Below are positions 1 to 6,403 of a stretch of 7,447 nt of DNA, piece by piece. Within the stretch, counting starts at the first letter, position 1. The number at the start of each line of letters is the position of its first letter. The position numbers were made by a program, and so were the translations under genes. Location of the stretch: positions 1 through 7,447 of the forward strand of contig JAFAJR010000233.1 in the NCBI GenBank assembly GCA_019236085.1. The letters are read 5' to 3'. Under the pieces are notes generated by a model. The model was not told the origin of the DNA. It searched no databases and saw only the letters and a list, made by a program, of their open reading frames with translations. Origin of the DNA: Candidatus Dormiibacterota bacterium. GTDB lineage: Bacteria; Chloroflexota; Dormibacteria; Aeolococcales; Aeolococcaceae.

Positions 1-1197
1 TTCCTGGCTCGCTGGGGTGGCGAGCCCGTTTTCGGCAACATCGGCGTGTCGCCGGTGAGCGATTCAGCGATCTGGCTGGAGATGTACGGATTCGCTCTGG
101 CCTTGATCACCTTCAGCCTCCGCTCGCTGGTGATGGCGCGTCCCAACCTGATGATGGTGGTGGGACTGGTGCCGTTCGGCATCCTCCTGCCGTTGATGTT
201 CCACCAGGCGCCGGACTTCGTCGGCTGGGCGACACAGTCACTCGCGGTCTACATGCTCCTGGGCTTGGGACTCAACGTGGTCGTGGGCTTCGCCGGCCTT
301 CTCGACCTGGGCTACGCGGCCTTCTTCGCCATCGGCGGTTACGCGGCGGGCTCACTGGCCTCACCGCTGCACGGCGTGCACCTCTCGCTCTGGCTGCTGC
401 TGTTCATCTGCGCCGGCATCGCCGCAACATTCGGCGCCATCCTCGGCGCCCCGACTCTCCGGTTGCGCGGCGACTACCTCGCCATCGTCACCCTCGGGTT
501 CGGCGAGATCATCCCCGACCTCGCCACCAACAACGTCTTCGGGCTCACCAACGGGGCCAATGGTGTATCGGGAATCGACAAGCCCACCGTCGGTCCAATC
601 CAGTTCAACACCAGCTACCAGTGGTTCTATTGGGCGCTGCTGCTTGTTTCGGTCATCGTCGTGATCCTGCTGCGCAACATGTACCGGGCACGTATCGGCA
701 GAGCATGGGTCGCGCTTCGCGAGGACGAGGTGGCGGCCGCTGCGACCGGCATCAACACCACGTCCACCAAGCTGCTGGCCTTCGCCATCGGCGCGTCGGT
801 GAGCGGACTTGCCGGCGCCTTCTACGGCTCGATCGTCAGCATCGTGTCGCCCGACGACTTCAGCTTTGCCGTATCGATCGCTGTGCTGAGCATCATCGTC
901 CTGGGCGGCATCGGCAACATCACCGGCGTGATCGTCGGCGCCTTCGTGCTCACCTTCGTCATCTTCTGGGCGCTGCCCAACCTCACCGACTGGTCCACCA
1001 CCTTCGGACAGACGTTCAACCTGCCTGCCATCAGCGGCATCGACTTCACGCGCTACACGTTCATCGTTTACGGCGCGGCGCTGATACTCATGATGCTGTT
1101 CCGACCAGCGGGGTTACTTCCGTCCCGAGCTCGAAAGGTCGAGCTCGAATCGGGCATCGAGTCGGAGTCACTCGCCGCAGTGCAGGGCCGCGCCTGA
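1..1197 (+). CDS. livM: Branched-chain amino acid ABC transporter permease LivM (5' end probably outside window)
   Basis: This is one of the two inner-membrane permease subunits of a LivFGHMJ (HAAT family) importer for leucine, isoleucine, valine or related substrates. The frame is open from base 1. A GTG at 46 could start a 383-residue protein, but neither it nor the GTG at 55 has a Shine-Dalgarno site, so the true start may lie upstream. Numbering from GTG 46, the protein is mostly hydrophobic, with about 8-10 membrane spans. It carries the LivM hallmarks: NVVVGFAGLLDLGYAAFF (77-94), PTLRLRGDYLAIVTLGFGE (136-154), and the cytoplasmic coupling motif GRAWVALREDEVAAAATGIN (218-237) that contacts the ATPases. 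The C-terminus (FRPAGLLPSR, then an acidic tail) is typical. Its stop overlaps the livG start by 1 nt (TGATG). The family is certain; the exact substrate is not known. Confidence 0.93.
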   Translation, partial: FLARWGGEPVFGNIGVSPVSDSAIWLEMYGFALALITFSLRSLVMARPNLMMVVGLVPFGILLPLMFHQAPDFVGWATQSLAVYMLLGLGLNVVVGFAGLLDLGYAAFFAIGGYAAGSLASPLHGVHLSLWLLLFICAGIAATFGAILGAPTLRLRGDYLAIVTLGFGEIIPDLATNNVFGLTNGANGVSGIDKPTVGPIQFNTSYQWFYWALLLVSVIVVILLRNMYRARIGRAWVALREDEVAAAATGINTTSTKLLAFAIGASVSGLAGAFYGSIVSIVSPDDFSFAVSIAVLSIIVLGGIGNITGVIVGAFVLTFVIFWALPNLTDWSTTFGQTFNLPAISGIDFTRYTFIVYGAALILMMLFRPAGLLPSRARKVELESGIESESLAAVQGRA

Positions 1198-1982
1198 TGC
1201 CGCTGCTCGAGCTTGAAGCGGTCACCAAGCAGTTCGGCGGCCTGCTCGCCGTGTCGAACGTGAGCTTCAGCATCGACGAGCGCGAGATCATCTCCATGAT
1301 CGGACCCAACGGCGCGGGCAAGACAACAGCTTTCAACTGCGTCACCGGGCTCTTTCCGCTCACCCGCGGCGACATCCGGCTCGACGGCCACAGCCTGCGG
1401 GGGCTGCCGCCGCACCGCATCCTGCGTCTGGGCATCGCCCGCACGTTTCAGAACATCCGGCTCTTCTCCTACATGACAGCCGTGGACAACGTCATGGTGG
1501 GCGCGCACTGGTGGATGAAGGCGCGCGTCTGGGACGGCGCGCTGACCACGCCGCGTTCCCGGCACGAGGAGAAGGCGGTGGAGCGCCGGGCGCTCGACCT
1601 GCTGGACCAGTTGGGCCTCGCCAACTACGCAGGGAGCTATGCACGAGAGCTGCCATACGGGTTGCAACGCCGCCTGGAGATCGCCCGCGCACTTGCAACA
1701 CGTCCGCGGCTGCTGCTGCTGGACGAGCCGGCCGCCGGTCTCAATCCGCAGGAGAAGAATGGGCTCATGGCGCTGATCTCGCAGCTTCGCTCCGAGGGTT
1801 TGACGATCTTCCTCATCGAGCACGACATGCGCGTGGTCATGGAGATCAGCGACCGCATCGTGGTGCTGGATCACGGCGAGAAGATCACAGAAGGCAAGCC
1901 GCAGGACGTGCGCGAGAACCCGAAGGTGATCGAGGCGTATCTGGGCAGCGGCGCCGCGCAGCAGGAGCCCGTGAAGGCATGA
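1197..1982 (+). CDS. livG: Branched-chain amino acid ABC transporter ATP-binding protein LivG
   Basis: This 261-residue cytoplasmic ATPase is one of the two that power the Liv importer. Walker A is GPNGAGKTT (36-44) and the Q-loop is TFQN with Q85. The signature region LPYGLQRRLEIARAL (152-166) has the degenerate form usual for LivG rather than LSGGQ. Walker B is LLLLDEP (172-178) with catalytic E177, and the switch histidine is H209 in IEHDM. An insertion between the Q-loop and signature (about 103-128) and the GLNPQEK motif after Walker B also match LivG. I chose the ATG at 1197 because it overlaps the livM stop (TGATG), gives a normal-length protein starting just before the first beta strand, and has a weak AGGG 9 nt upstream. 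The longer open frame back to 621 is out-of-frame livM sequence. Downstream it overlaps livF by 4 nt (ATGA), so translational coupling is likely. Confidence 0.96.
   Translation: MPLLELEAVTKQFGGLLAVSNVSFSIDEREIISMIGPNGAGKTTAFNCVTGLFPLTRGDIRLDGHSLRGLPPHRILRLGIARTFQNIRLFSYMTAVDNVMVGAHWWMKARVWDGALTTPRSRHEEKAVERRALDLLDQLGLANYAGSYARELPYGLQRRLEIARALATRPRLLLLDEPAAGLNPQEKNGLMALISQLRSEGLTIFLIEHDMRVVMEISDRIVVLDHGEKITEGKPQDVRENPKVIEAYLGSGAAQQEPVKA
1963..1967 (+). promoter_or_regulatory. Ribosome binding site for livF
   Basis: AGGAG lies inside the last codons of livG, 11 nt before the livF ATG at 1979. A nearer GAAGG (1973-1977) is too close to serve. The spacing is long but acceptable, and together with the ATGA overlap it supports 1979 as the livF start. 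Confidence 0.5.
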
Positions 1983-2749
1983 GCGGCGAGGTGGCGGAGC
2001 AGCCGTCCGCTGCGACAGCAATGGCACCGGCGGTTGCGAAGCCGCTGCTGCAGTTGGTGGACCTCGAGGTCTACTACGGGCGGGTGCGAGCGCTCGCCGG
2101 CATCTCGTTGACTGTCGGCGAAGGCGAGATCGTCGCGCTGATCGGCAGCAATGGCGCGGGAAAGTCGACGACGCTTCGCACGATCAGCGGCCTGCAGCGC
2201 CCGGCCCGGGGGTCGATCATCTTTCGGGGCGAGCCGATCCATCAGACGCCGGCCGAGCAGATCGCCAGGCTGGGCATCGGCCACACCCCGGAGGGCCGCC
2301 GCCTGTTTCCGCGCATGACGGTGCGCGAAAACCTGGAGATGGGCGCCTACTTCCGGCGGGACCGTGCCGGGATCCGCGAGGATTTCGCCCGGGTCTACGA
2401 GCTCTTTCCCCGGCTCAGGGAGCGCGATTCGCAGCTCGCCGGCAGCCTTTCCGGCGGCGAGCAGCAGATGGTGGCCATCGGCAGGACCCTCATGAGCTCG
2501 CCGTCGGTGCTGATGCTCGACGAGCCCTCCCTCGGCCTGGCGCCCATCCTGGTCGACGCCATCTTCAAGGTCATCCGCGAGATCAACGAGCGAGGCACCA
2601 CGGTGCTGCTCATCGAGCAGAACGCGCTGCTGGCGCTGAACACCGCATCGCGCGCCTACGTCCTCGAAACGGGGTCGGTGGCTCTTTCGGGCCCGGCCTC
2701 GGAGCTGCTCTCCTCTCCTGCGGTGCAGCGGGCCTACCTGGGCATGTAG
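1979..2749 (+). CDS. livF: Branched-chain amino acid ABC transporter ATP-binding protein LivF
   Basis: This is the second ATPase of the Liv importer, 256 residues, cytoplasmic. After a 20-residue Ala-rich leader come Walker A GSNGAGKST (56-64), the LivF-typical PEGRRLFPRMTVRENLEMG stretch (104-122) in place of a glutamine Q-loop, the signature LSGGEQQ (157-163), and Walker B VLMLDEP (177-183) with E182. At the H-loop position there is IEQNA with Q214 instead of histidine. That substitution is normal in LivF, so it does not indicate a defect. The start is the ATG overlapping the livG stop (ATGA, 1979-1982), and the longer frame upstream is antiphase livG sequence. The gene is the last of the liv operon in this window. 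No clear intrinsic terminator follows: a 6-bp inverted repeat spans the stop codon, but no T-tract is present. Confidence 0.96.
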   Translation: MSGEVAEQPSAATAMAPAVAKPLLQLVDLEVYYGRVRALAGISLTVGEGEIVALIGSNGAGKSTTLRTISGLQRPARGSIIFRGEPIHQTPAEQIARLGIGHTPEGRRLFPRMTVRENLEMGAYFRRDRAGIREDFARVYELFPRLRERDSQLAGSLSGGEQQMVAIGRTLMSSPSVLMLDEPSLGLAPILVDAIFKVIREINERGTTVLLIEQNALLALNTASRAYVLETGSVALSGPASELLSSPAVQRAYLGM

Positions 2750-2867
2750 GCAGGCCGGCCCCACCCGGCGTCCACCGCCTGTCACGAATCTCTCGCGGTT
2801 GGGAACTTTTGGTGCGTTTCCCTCACCATCGAGGGCGTCTGACCACCCAGGGAGGGGGCCCTTGCCC
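2750..2867 (+). other. Intergenic region between livF and the GGDEF gene
   Basis: This 118-nt gap separates two genes on the same strand. It contains an 8-bp GGCCGGCC palindrome (2753-2760), a short inverted repeat GGGAA (2802-2806) / TTCCC (2818-2822), and a G-rich ribosome binding site near its right end. I see no T-tract terminator and no convincing -35/-10 pair. The cyclase gene could have its own promoter here or be read through from the liv operon; the sequence alone does not decide. Confidence 0.5.
2850..2858 (+). promoter_or_regulatory. Ribosome binding site of the GGDEF gene
   Basis: GGGAGGGGG precedes two possible in-frame starts: TTG at 2862 (6 nt after the GGAGG core) and ATG at 2868 (12 nt after it). 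The spacing favours the TTG and the codon favours the ATG. The two proteins differ by only two residues. Either choice rules out the much longer reading from TTG 2799, which has no such site. Confidence 0.6.
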
Positions 2868-3596
2868 ATGCAGAAACGCGCCGAGACACCACCCAGCGCA
2901 GAGTCCACCGGAGACCCCGAGCTAATGGGCCAGTCGGTGGAGAGCCTGCTCGGGCTGGAGCAGCCGCTCAGCACGGCAGCCACCCGCCAGGTGCTCGCGG
3001 TGGTCCTCGGGGTCGACGAGGAGGCGCTGTCTCGATTCTCCCCGGAGATGCTGCGCACGTCGCTCACCCGGTTGCGCTCCATCGTGCAGCAGTTCGAGCG
3101 CCTCGAGGAGGCCGCGGCACACGACGACCTCACCGGGGCGCTGCGCCGGGGCAGTGGCATCATCACCCTGCAGCGGGAGATCGACAGGGCTCGCCGGCTC
3201 GGCTCCAAGGGCGTGGTGGTGGCCTTCATCGACGTCGACGGCCTGAAGCGGGTGAACGACACCAAGGGCCATGCGGCGGGCGACGAGCTGCTGCGTCAGG
3301 TGGTTGCCGCCATCAAGGAGCGGGTCCGCGCCTACGACCTCGTGTTCCGCTACGGCGGGGATGAGTTCGTCTGCGGCCTCGTCGACGTCACGCTCGAGCA
3401 GGCGCACCGGACGCTGGCGGACATCCAGCAGAACATCGCCGACAGGACCCGGGGCGGCAGGGTCAGCGCCGGGCTCGCCGCCTGGCGTCCGGGCGAGGAC
3501 GCCGCCAGGCTGCTGCACCGAGCGGACGCCGCCCTCTACGAGGAGCGGGCCCGGGTCCGGGCCGGGCGCCGCAAACCGGTCGCGCTCACTGGTTGA
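2868..3596 (+). CDS. GGDEF-domain diguanylate cyclase
   Basis: This predicted soluble cyclase of 242 residues makes cyclic di-GMP from two GTP. Residues 1-80 are a non-catalytic N-terminal region, rich in Pro/Ser at first and then helical (about 55-85, possibly a coiled coil). No membrane span, PAS, GAF or receiver domain is recognisable there. The GGDEF domain opens with DDLTG (86-90). It has metal- and nucleotide-site residues in FIDVDGLKRVND (120-131, with D122), an intact active-site GGDEF (163-167), and the closing RADAALYEER (218-227). RAYD at 154-157 lies exactly five residues before GGDEF, matching the RxxD inhibitory site, so product feedback inhibition is expected. No EAL or HD-GYP partner is in the window. 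Its 3' end overlaps the convergent membrane-protein gene by 11 bp. Activity is inferred from the motifs; the input signal is unknown. Confidence 0.92.
   Translation: MQKRAETPPSAESTGDPELMGQSVESLLGLEQPLSTAATRQVLAVVLGVDEEALSRFSPEMLRTSLTRLRSIVQQFERLEEAAAHDDLTGALRRGSGIITLQREIDRARRLGSKGVVVAFIDVDGLKRVNDTKGHAAGDELLRQVVAAIKERVRAYDLVFRYGGDEFVCGLVDVTLEQAHRTLADIQQNIADRTRGGRVSAGLAAWRPGEDAARLLHRADAALYEERARVRAGRRKPVALTG
3548..3563. repeat. GC-only 7-bp inverted repeat near a convergent gene junction
   Basis: GGCCCGG and CCGGGCC flank a 2-nt centre (GT), inside the last codons of the GGDEF gene. On the - strand it lies 22 nt beyond the stop of the membrane-protein gene (3586), where a terminator hairpin could sit. 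No T-tract follows on that strand, so it is at best a factor-dependent pause or termination site. It could also be coincidence in Arg/Gly-rich, high-GC coding sequence. Confidence 0.3.
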
Positions 3597-4440
3597 GGAC
3601 GACCAGCCGCAGCGCTCCAGCTGCCACGCCCACGAACGCCGCGTACTCCACCAGCGTCAGGTAGCCACGGCGCATCTCGGCCGACACCAGGACCGCTGAA
3701 ACCCCGCGAAGTCCGTACCAGAGCACGAGCAGCAGCGCGGCGCACTCGCCGGCGTTGGGGACCGAGGCGCCGGCAAGGCGTGCGGCAAGTGCTGTCGCAG
3801 CTGCCGTGACCAGCGCGCCTGCCGCAGCCCGAACGGCGGAGAGCGGCTCGTTGCGCAATCCGTCATAGCTGACGAGAAATACGGCCAGCGCCACCAGGCC
3901 CACCCGTGGCCAGGGTGGCAGGAGCGTCGAGACCCCGGCCACCATCACCGGGGCGAGCACCACGATGCCGGCGATGTCGCGGAAGAACCGATAGGCGGCA
4001 CCGCCCCCGGTGACCTGGCGCCAGAGCACCTGTGGCACCCCGCCGATGACGAGCGCGGCGACGATGCCCGCGGCCAGCCGCACTCCGAGCTGAGAGACGC
4101 CGGCCAGGACCGTGACGAAGGCCACCACCGCGGCCACCGGCAGAGCAACGGCGTCAGGAGATGGGCGCCGGCCCGGCGAGTAGACAAGGCGGTCGTAGAC
4201 GACGAGGACCAGCGCCGTGCCCGCTGCCAGCGCACCTCCGGCGACGGCGGCTCCTCGCAGCCCCAGCACCTCGCTGCGCAACGCCACGGCCAGGCCGCAG
4301 ATCGCGGCTCCGAAGGCCGTGTGCACCAGAGGCGGCGGGATCTCTGCCAGCGGCCTGGACTCGGCGACCACGCCCAGCGCCTGCCTGGCCTGCTCGGCCA
4401 GGTAGGCCGGTCCGCGGCGAAAACCTGTTCGATTATCCAC
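3586..4440 (-). CDS. Polytopic integral membrane protein of unknown function
   Basis: I do not recognise the family. The 284-residue product has a hydrophilic N-terminal segment (1-35) containing RRGPAYLAEQARQAL, followed by about seven to nine Ala/Val/Leu-rich hydrophobic segments. These lie near 39-54, 62-82, 98-116, 121-139, 156-174, 178-193, 202-222, 231-254 and 263-281. Loops carry YDRLVYSPGRR (82-92), WRQVTGGG (140-147), RFFRD (151-155), SYDGLRNEPLS (191-201) and SAEMRRGY (253-260), any of which may be functionally important. The start is GTG, 32 nt after the cupin stop. An AGGAGGGG lies about 25 nt upstream of it, too far for normal use, so the start is uncertain. The gene is third in a - strand unit after the phosphohexomutase and cupin genes. 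A role in handling a mannosylated or polyprenyl-linked product is only a guess from position. Confidence 0.8.
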   Translation of the reverse strand: MDNRTGFRRGPAYLAEQARQALGVVAESRPLAEIPPPLVHTAFGAAICGLAVALRSEVLGLRGAAVAGGALAAGTALVLVVYDRLVYSPGRRPSPDAVALPVAAVVAFVTVLAGVSQLGVRLAAGIVAALVIGGVPQVLWRQVTGGGAAYRFFRDIAGIVVLAPVMVAGVSTLLPPWPRVGLVALAVFLVSYDGLRNEPLSAVRAAAGALVTAAATALAARLAGASVPNAGECAALLLVLWYGLRGVSAVLVSAEMRRGYLTLVEYAAFVGVAAGALRLVVLNQ

Positions 4441-4465
4441 GCCGGCCTGTGGAAACCGTGGACAA
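4433..4465. other. Cluster of three DnaA-box-like sequences
   Basis: Three 9-mers resembling the DnaA box (TTATCCACA; TTGTCCACA in many actinobacteria) fall within 33 bp. They are TTATCCACG on + (4433-4441, one mismatch), GTTTCCACA on - (4448-4456, two mismatches), and TTGTCCACG on - (4457-4465, one mismatch to the TTG form). The first overlaps the GTG start of the membrane-protein gene; the other two fill the short cupin-membrane protein gap. The outer two form an imperfect inverted repeat. Actual DnaA binding is inferred only from sequence similarity. Confidence 0.4.
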
Positions 4466-4472
4466 CCCCTCC

Positions 4473-4871
4473 TCAGGGAGCTGTCGTGCCCTCGCGGCCA
4501 TAAGCGTCCTCCAGCCGGACCACGTCATCGATCTCCGGCGACGAGACCTCGAAGAGGTCGGTGTCCTCCACGGCGACGAAGCGATGCCGCCGCCCGGCGC
4601 GGACCCTGGCGCTCATCCCGGGTTCGAGCCGATGAGTGCGCAGCTCACCCTGGTCGTCCTCGAGCACCAGGTCGAGCAACCCGCTGGTGACGAAGATCGA
4701 TTCGTCCTTCTGCACGTGGTACTGCAGGCTCAGCTGATGCCCGGCGCCGACATGAATGAGCTTGCCCAGGTAGCGGTCGGTTATCGCCCAGCGCAGCTCG
4801 AAACCCCAGGGTTTGTCCACCCGGGCGGCTCCCGCCTGCTGCACCGGGTCCGTGTGGACGGCCTCGGTCAC
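4473..4871 (-). CDS. Stand-alone cupin, mannose-6-phosphate isomerase type
   Basis: This 132-residue single-domain cupin resembles the C-terminal isomerase domain of type II phosphomannose isomerases, which interconvert fructose-6-P and mannose-6-P. The N-terminal DKPWGFEL (19-26) is the family's usual opening, followed by TDRYLGKLIHVGAGHQLSLQ (31-50). Cupin motif 1 is QYHVQKDESIFVTSG (50-64), giving likely metal ligands Q50, H52 and E57. Motif 2 is LEPGMSARVRAGRRHRF (82-98), with H96 as the fourth ligand. The first His of the classic HxH is replaced by Gln, a variation also seen in this cupin group. The GTG start overlaps the phosphohexomutase stop by 4 nt (GTGA), with G-rich sequence just upstream, so the two are probably translationally coupled. 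Coupling to the mutase and the nearby guanylyltransferase supports a mannose-6-P role, but stand-alone cupins of this kind are often of unproven activity. Confidence 0.85.
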   Translation of the reverse strand: MTEAVHTDPVQQAGAARVDKPWGFELRWAITDRYLGKLIHVGAGHQLSLQYHVQKDESIFVTSGLLDLVLEDDQGELRTHRLEPGMSARVRAGRRHRFVAVEDTDLFEVSSPEIDDVVRLEDAYGREGTTAP

Positions 4872-6328
4872 GAGGCAGCCCCCGCCGCCTCGCGGCGTTC
4901 CACGCCGGCGGCCTCCTCCAGCGCGCCGATCAACTCCTGGACCCGCTCCATGCTCGGCGCCTCAGCGTACACACGCATCAGCGGCTCGGTGCCGCTCATC
5001 CGCATCAGCACCCACGAACCATCGTCGAGATAGAACTTGAAGCCATCATCGTCACGAACTCGTAGCACCCGCGAGCCGGCCACGGCCTTTGGTGCGTTCT
5101 CCTGCATGCGCCGGTAGGTGTCCGCCTTGCGTTGCTCGTAGCCGTCGCGGGGGAAGCTGATGTCGTGCCTGTCGTAGGCGTGGGGACCGACCAGCTCCTC
5201 GAGATGCGCCAGCACCGCAGACAGCGGCATGCCGTACTCACGAATCATCTCCGCCATGGTCAGCCCGGCAAGGATGCCGTCACGCTCCGGGATGTGACCT
5301 CGAAACGCGAAGCCGCCTGACTCCTCGCCACCCAGCAGCGCATTGGTCTCCATCATGCATTTGCCGATGTACTTGAAGCCGACAGGCATCTCGTGCACGG
5401 TGACGCCGAAGCGCTCGCCGAGCTGATCGATCATGCTTGTCTCGGTGATGGAGCGGACGATGTCACCGCGCAGCCCGCGCTTCTCCAGCAGGAACAGGGT
5501 GAACAGCGCCATCACCTGCAACTGGTTGATGTACATGCCCCGCTCATCGATGATGCCAACCCTGTCTGCATCTCCGTCGTTGGCGATACCCAGGTCAAAG
5601 CCGCCGTCACGCATGCGGTGCATCGCCTCCGGCATGTAGCGGTCGATGGGCTCGGGGTGCATGCCGCCGAAGCCCGGATTGCGCTCACCGTGCAGCTCCA
5701 CGACCGATGTGCTGCCACCGTCCAGCGCGCGCCGCATCAGGCCCGCGCCGGCCCCGTACATCGCCTCGTGCAGGATGCGCAGCCCCGAGTTGCGCAGCGC
5801 AGCAAGGTCCACCATGCGGCCGATCTGCTGCAGGTACGCAGGGATGGGATCGACGCGCCGCAGGCGGCCCGAACCGCCAGCCGCATCGGCGTCGACGGTG
5901 CGCACGCCCTCATCGACAGCACGCGCGGCGAGCTTCTCGATCTGCGCCACGACCTCTGGGGGCGCCGAGCCACCGAAGTCGGGCTTGTACTTGATCCCGT
6001 TGAACTCCGCCGAGTTGTGACTCGCGGTGATGACCATGGCGCCTGCTGCGTGCTGCTCCATCACCGTCCAGGACACCGCCGGCGTGGGTGCGACTCGGTC
6101 CAGCAGCACCACGTGCAGACCGTTGGCGATGAGAACCCGCGCGGCCTCCAGAGCGAACTGCTCAGCGCAGTACCGGGAGTCGTGGCCCACTATCAGCGGC
6201 CGCTGCTCCGCCCCGCCGACGTACCAGGCAACGCCCTGCGCAACGGCCCGGACATTCTCGTAGGTGAAGTCGTCAGCCACGACGGCACGCCAGCCGTCGG
6301 TGCCGAACGCGATCGGCCGTCTGCCCAT
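4868..6328 (-). CDS. Phosphohexomutase (phosphomannomutase/phosphoglucomutase family)
   Basis: This 486-residue cytoplasmic alpha-D-phosphohexomutase moves a phosphate between C6 and C1 of a hexose. All four domain landmarks are present. FGTDGWR (8-14) opens domain 1. The phospho-serine loop is TASHN (101-105) with catalytic S103. The Mg-binding loop is DGDADR (251-256). The sugar-specificity loop is GEESGG (334-339), and the phosphate-binding loop is RMSGTEP (443-449). The length is normal and the gene intact. The specificity loop does not clearly separate mannose from glucose substrates. Linkage to a mannose-1-P guanylyltransferase and an isomerase-like cupin favours mannose-1-P formation, and dual specificity is quite possible. 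I chose ATG 6328 because it is the last Met before the first conserved strand. ATG 6337 (three residues longer) is a real alternative; GTG 6379 is unlikely. The stop overlaps the cupin start by 4 nt. Confidence 0.93.
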   Translation of the reverse strand: MGRRPIAFGTDGWRAVVADDFTYENVRAVAQGVAWYVGGAEQRPLIVGHDSRYCAEQFALEAARVLIANGLHVVLLDRVAPTPAVSWTVMEQHAAGAMVITASHNSAEFNGIKYKPDFGGSAPPEVVAQIEKLAARAVDEGVRTVDADAAGGSGRLRRVDPIPAYLQQIGRMVDLAALRNSGLRILHEAMYGAGAGLMRRALDGGSTSVVELHGERNPGFGGMHPEPIDRYMPEAMHRMRDGGFDLGIANDGDADRVGIIDERGMYINQLQVMALFTLFLLEKRGLRGDIVRSITETSMIDQLGERFGVTVHEMPVGFKYIGKCMMETNALLGGEESGGFAFRGHIPERDGILAGLTMAEMIREYGMPLSAVLAHLEELVGPHAYDRHDISFPRDGYEQRKADTYRRMQENAPKAVAGSRVLRVRDDDGFKFYLDDGSWVLMRMSGTEPLMRVYAEAPSMERVQELIGALEEAAGVERREAAGAAS

Positions 6329-6335
6329 TGCATCC

Positions 6336-6341
6336 ATTCTA
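6336..6341 (-). promoter_or_regulatory. Possible -10 element for a leaderless mutase transcript
   Basis: TAGAAT on the - strand ends 7 nt before the ATG at 6328. A transcription start at the usual distance would fall on or next to that ATG, giving a leaderless mRNA, and no Shine-Dalgarno site precedes either ATG. No good -35 hexamer is visible 16-18 nt upstream. If this is the real -10, the alternative ATG at 6337 would be excluded, since it overlaps the hexamer. Confidence 0.35.
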
Positions 6342-6366
6342 CGCAGGCGTGATTGCCCCGAATTTC

Positions 6367-6376
6367 CCCTGCAGGG
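6367..6376. promoter_or_regulatory. 10-bp perfect palindrome in the divergent control region
   Basis: CCCTGCAGGG is a perfect palindrome in the 75-bp gap between the divergent mutase (start 6328) and lipoprotein (start 6404) genes, where an operator for either would lie. A second, looser pair TGCCC (6354-6358) / GGGCA (6374-6378) overlaps it. A 10-bp GC-rich palindrome can arise by chance, so a regulatory role is only a possibility. Confidence 0.25.
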
Positions 6377-6403
6377 CACGCCGCACTACCATCTGATGCC
6401 GTC

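Noticed and set aside
621..1196. N-terminal extension of livG into livM by about 190 codons.
   Set aside because: The extension is out-of-frame livM sequence with Arg/His-rich nonsense. The ATG at 1197 coupled to the livM stop gives a normal LivG.
2732..2751. Inverted repeat GCCTAC/GTAGGC across the livF stop codon as a terminator.
   Set aside because: The stem is only 6 bp with an 8-nt loop and no following T-tract, and it is mostly coding sequence for the conserved AYLGM end of LivF.
2799..2867. Longer GGDEF protein starting at TTG 2799.
   Set aside because: There is no ribosome binding site before 2799, and the extra 23 residues are low-complexity. A strong G-rich site lies just before 2862/2868 instead.
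1871..3265. 464-codon - strand open frame spanning livF and the start of the GGDEF gene.
   Set aside because: It runs antisense across two well-supported genes and the intergenic gap, with a low-complexity Arg/Ser/Leu-rich translation and no domain. It is a product of GC-biased codon use.
4813..4861. Two further DnaA-box-like sites (TTGTCCACC on +, CCGTCCACA on -) in the cupin gene.
   Set aside because: They lie within coding sequence, are widely spaced, and rest on the GTCCAC core, which is common in this GC-rich DNA. I mention them only as weak support for the 4433-4465 cluster.
4161..5033. 290-codon + strand open frame opposite the membrane-protein, cupin and mutase genes.
   Set aside because: It crosses three supported - strand genes, and its translation is Pro/Arg/Ala-rich without motifs.
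5393..6352. Long + strand open frame (319 codons) opposite the phosphohexomutase gene.
   Set aside because: It is antisense to a gene with all its catalytic motifs intact. The translation has no recognisable domain and an His/Arg/Val-rich composition typical of complementary-strand frames in high-GC DNA.
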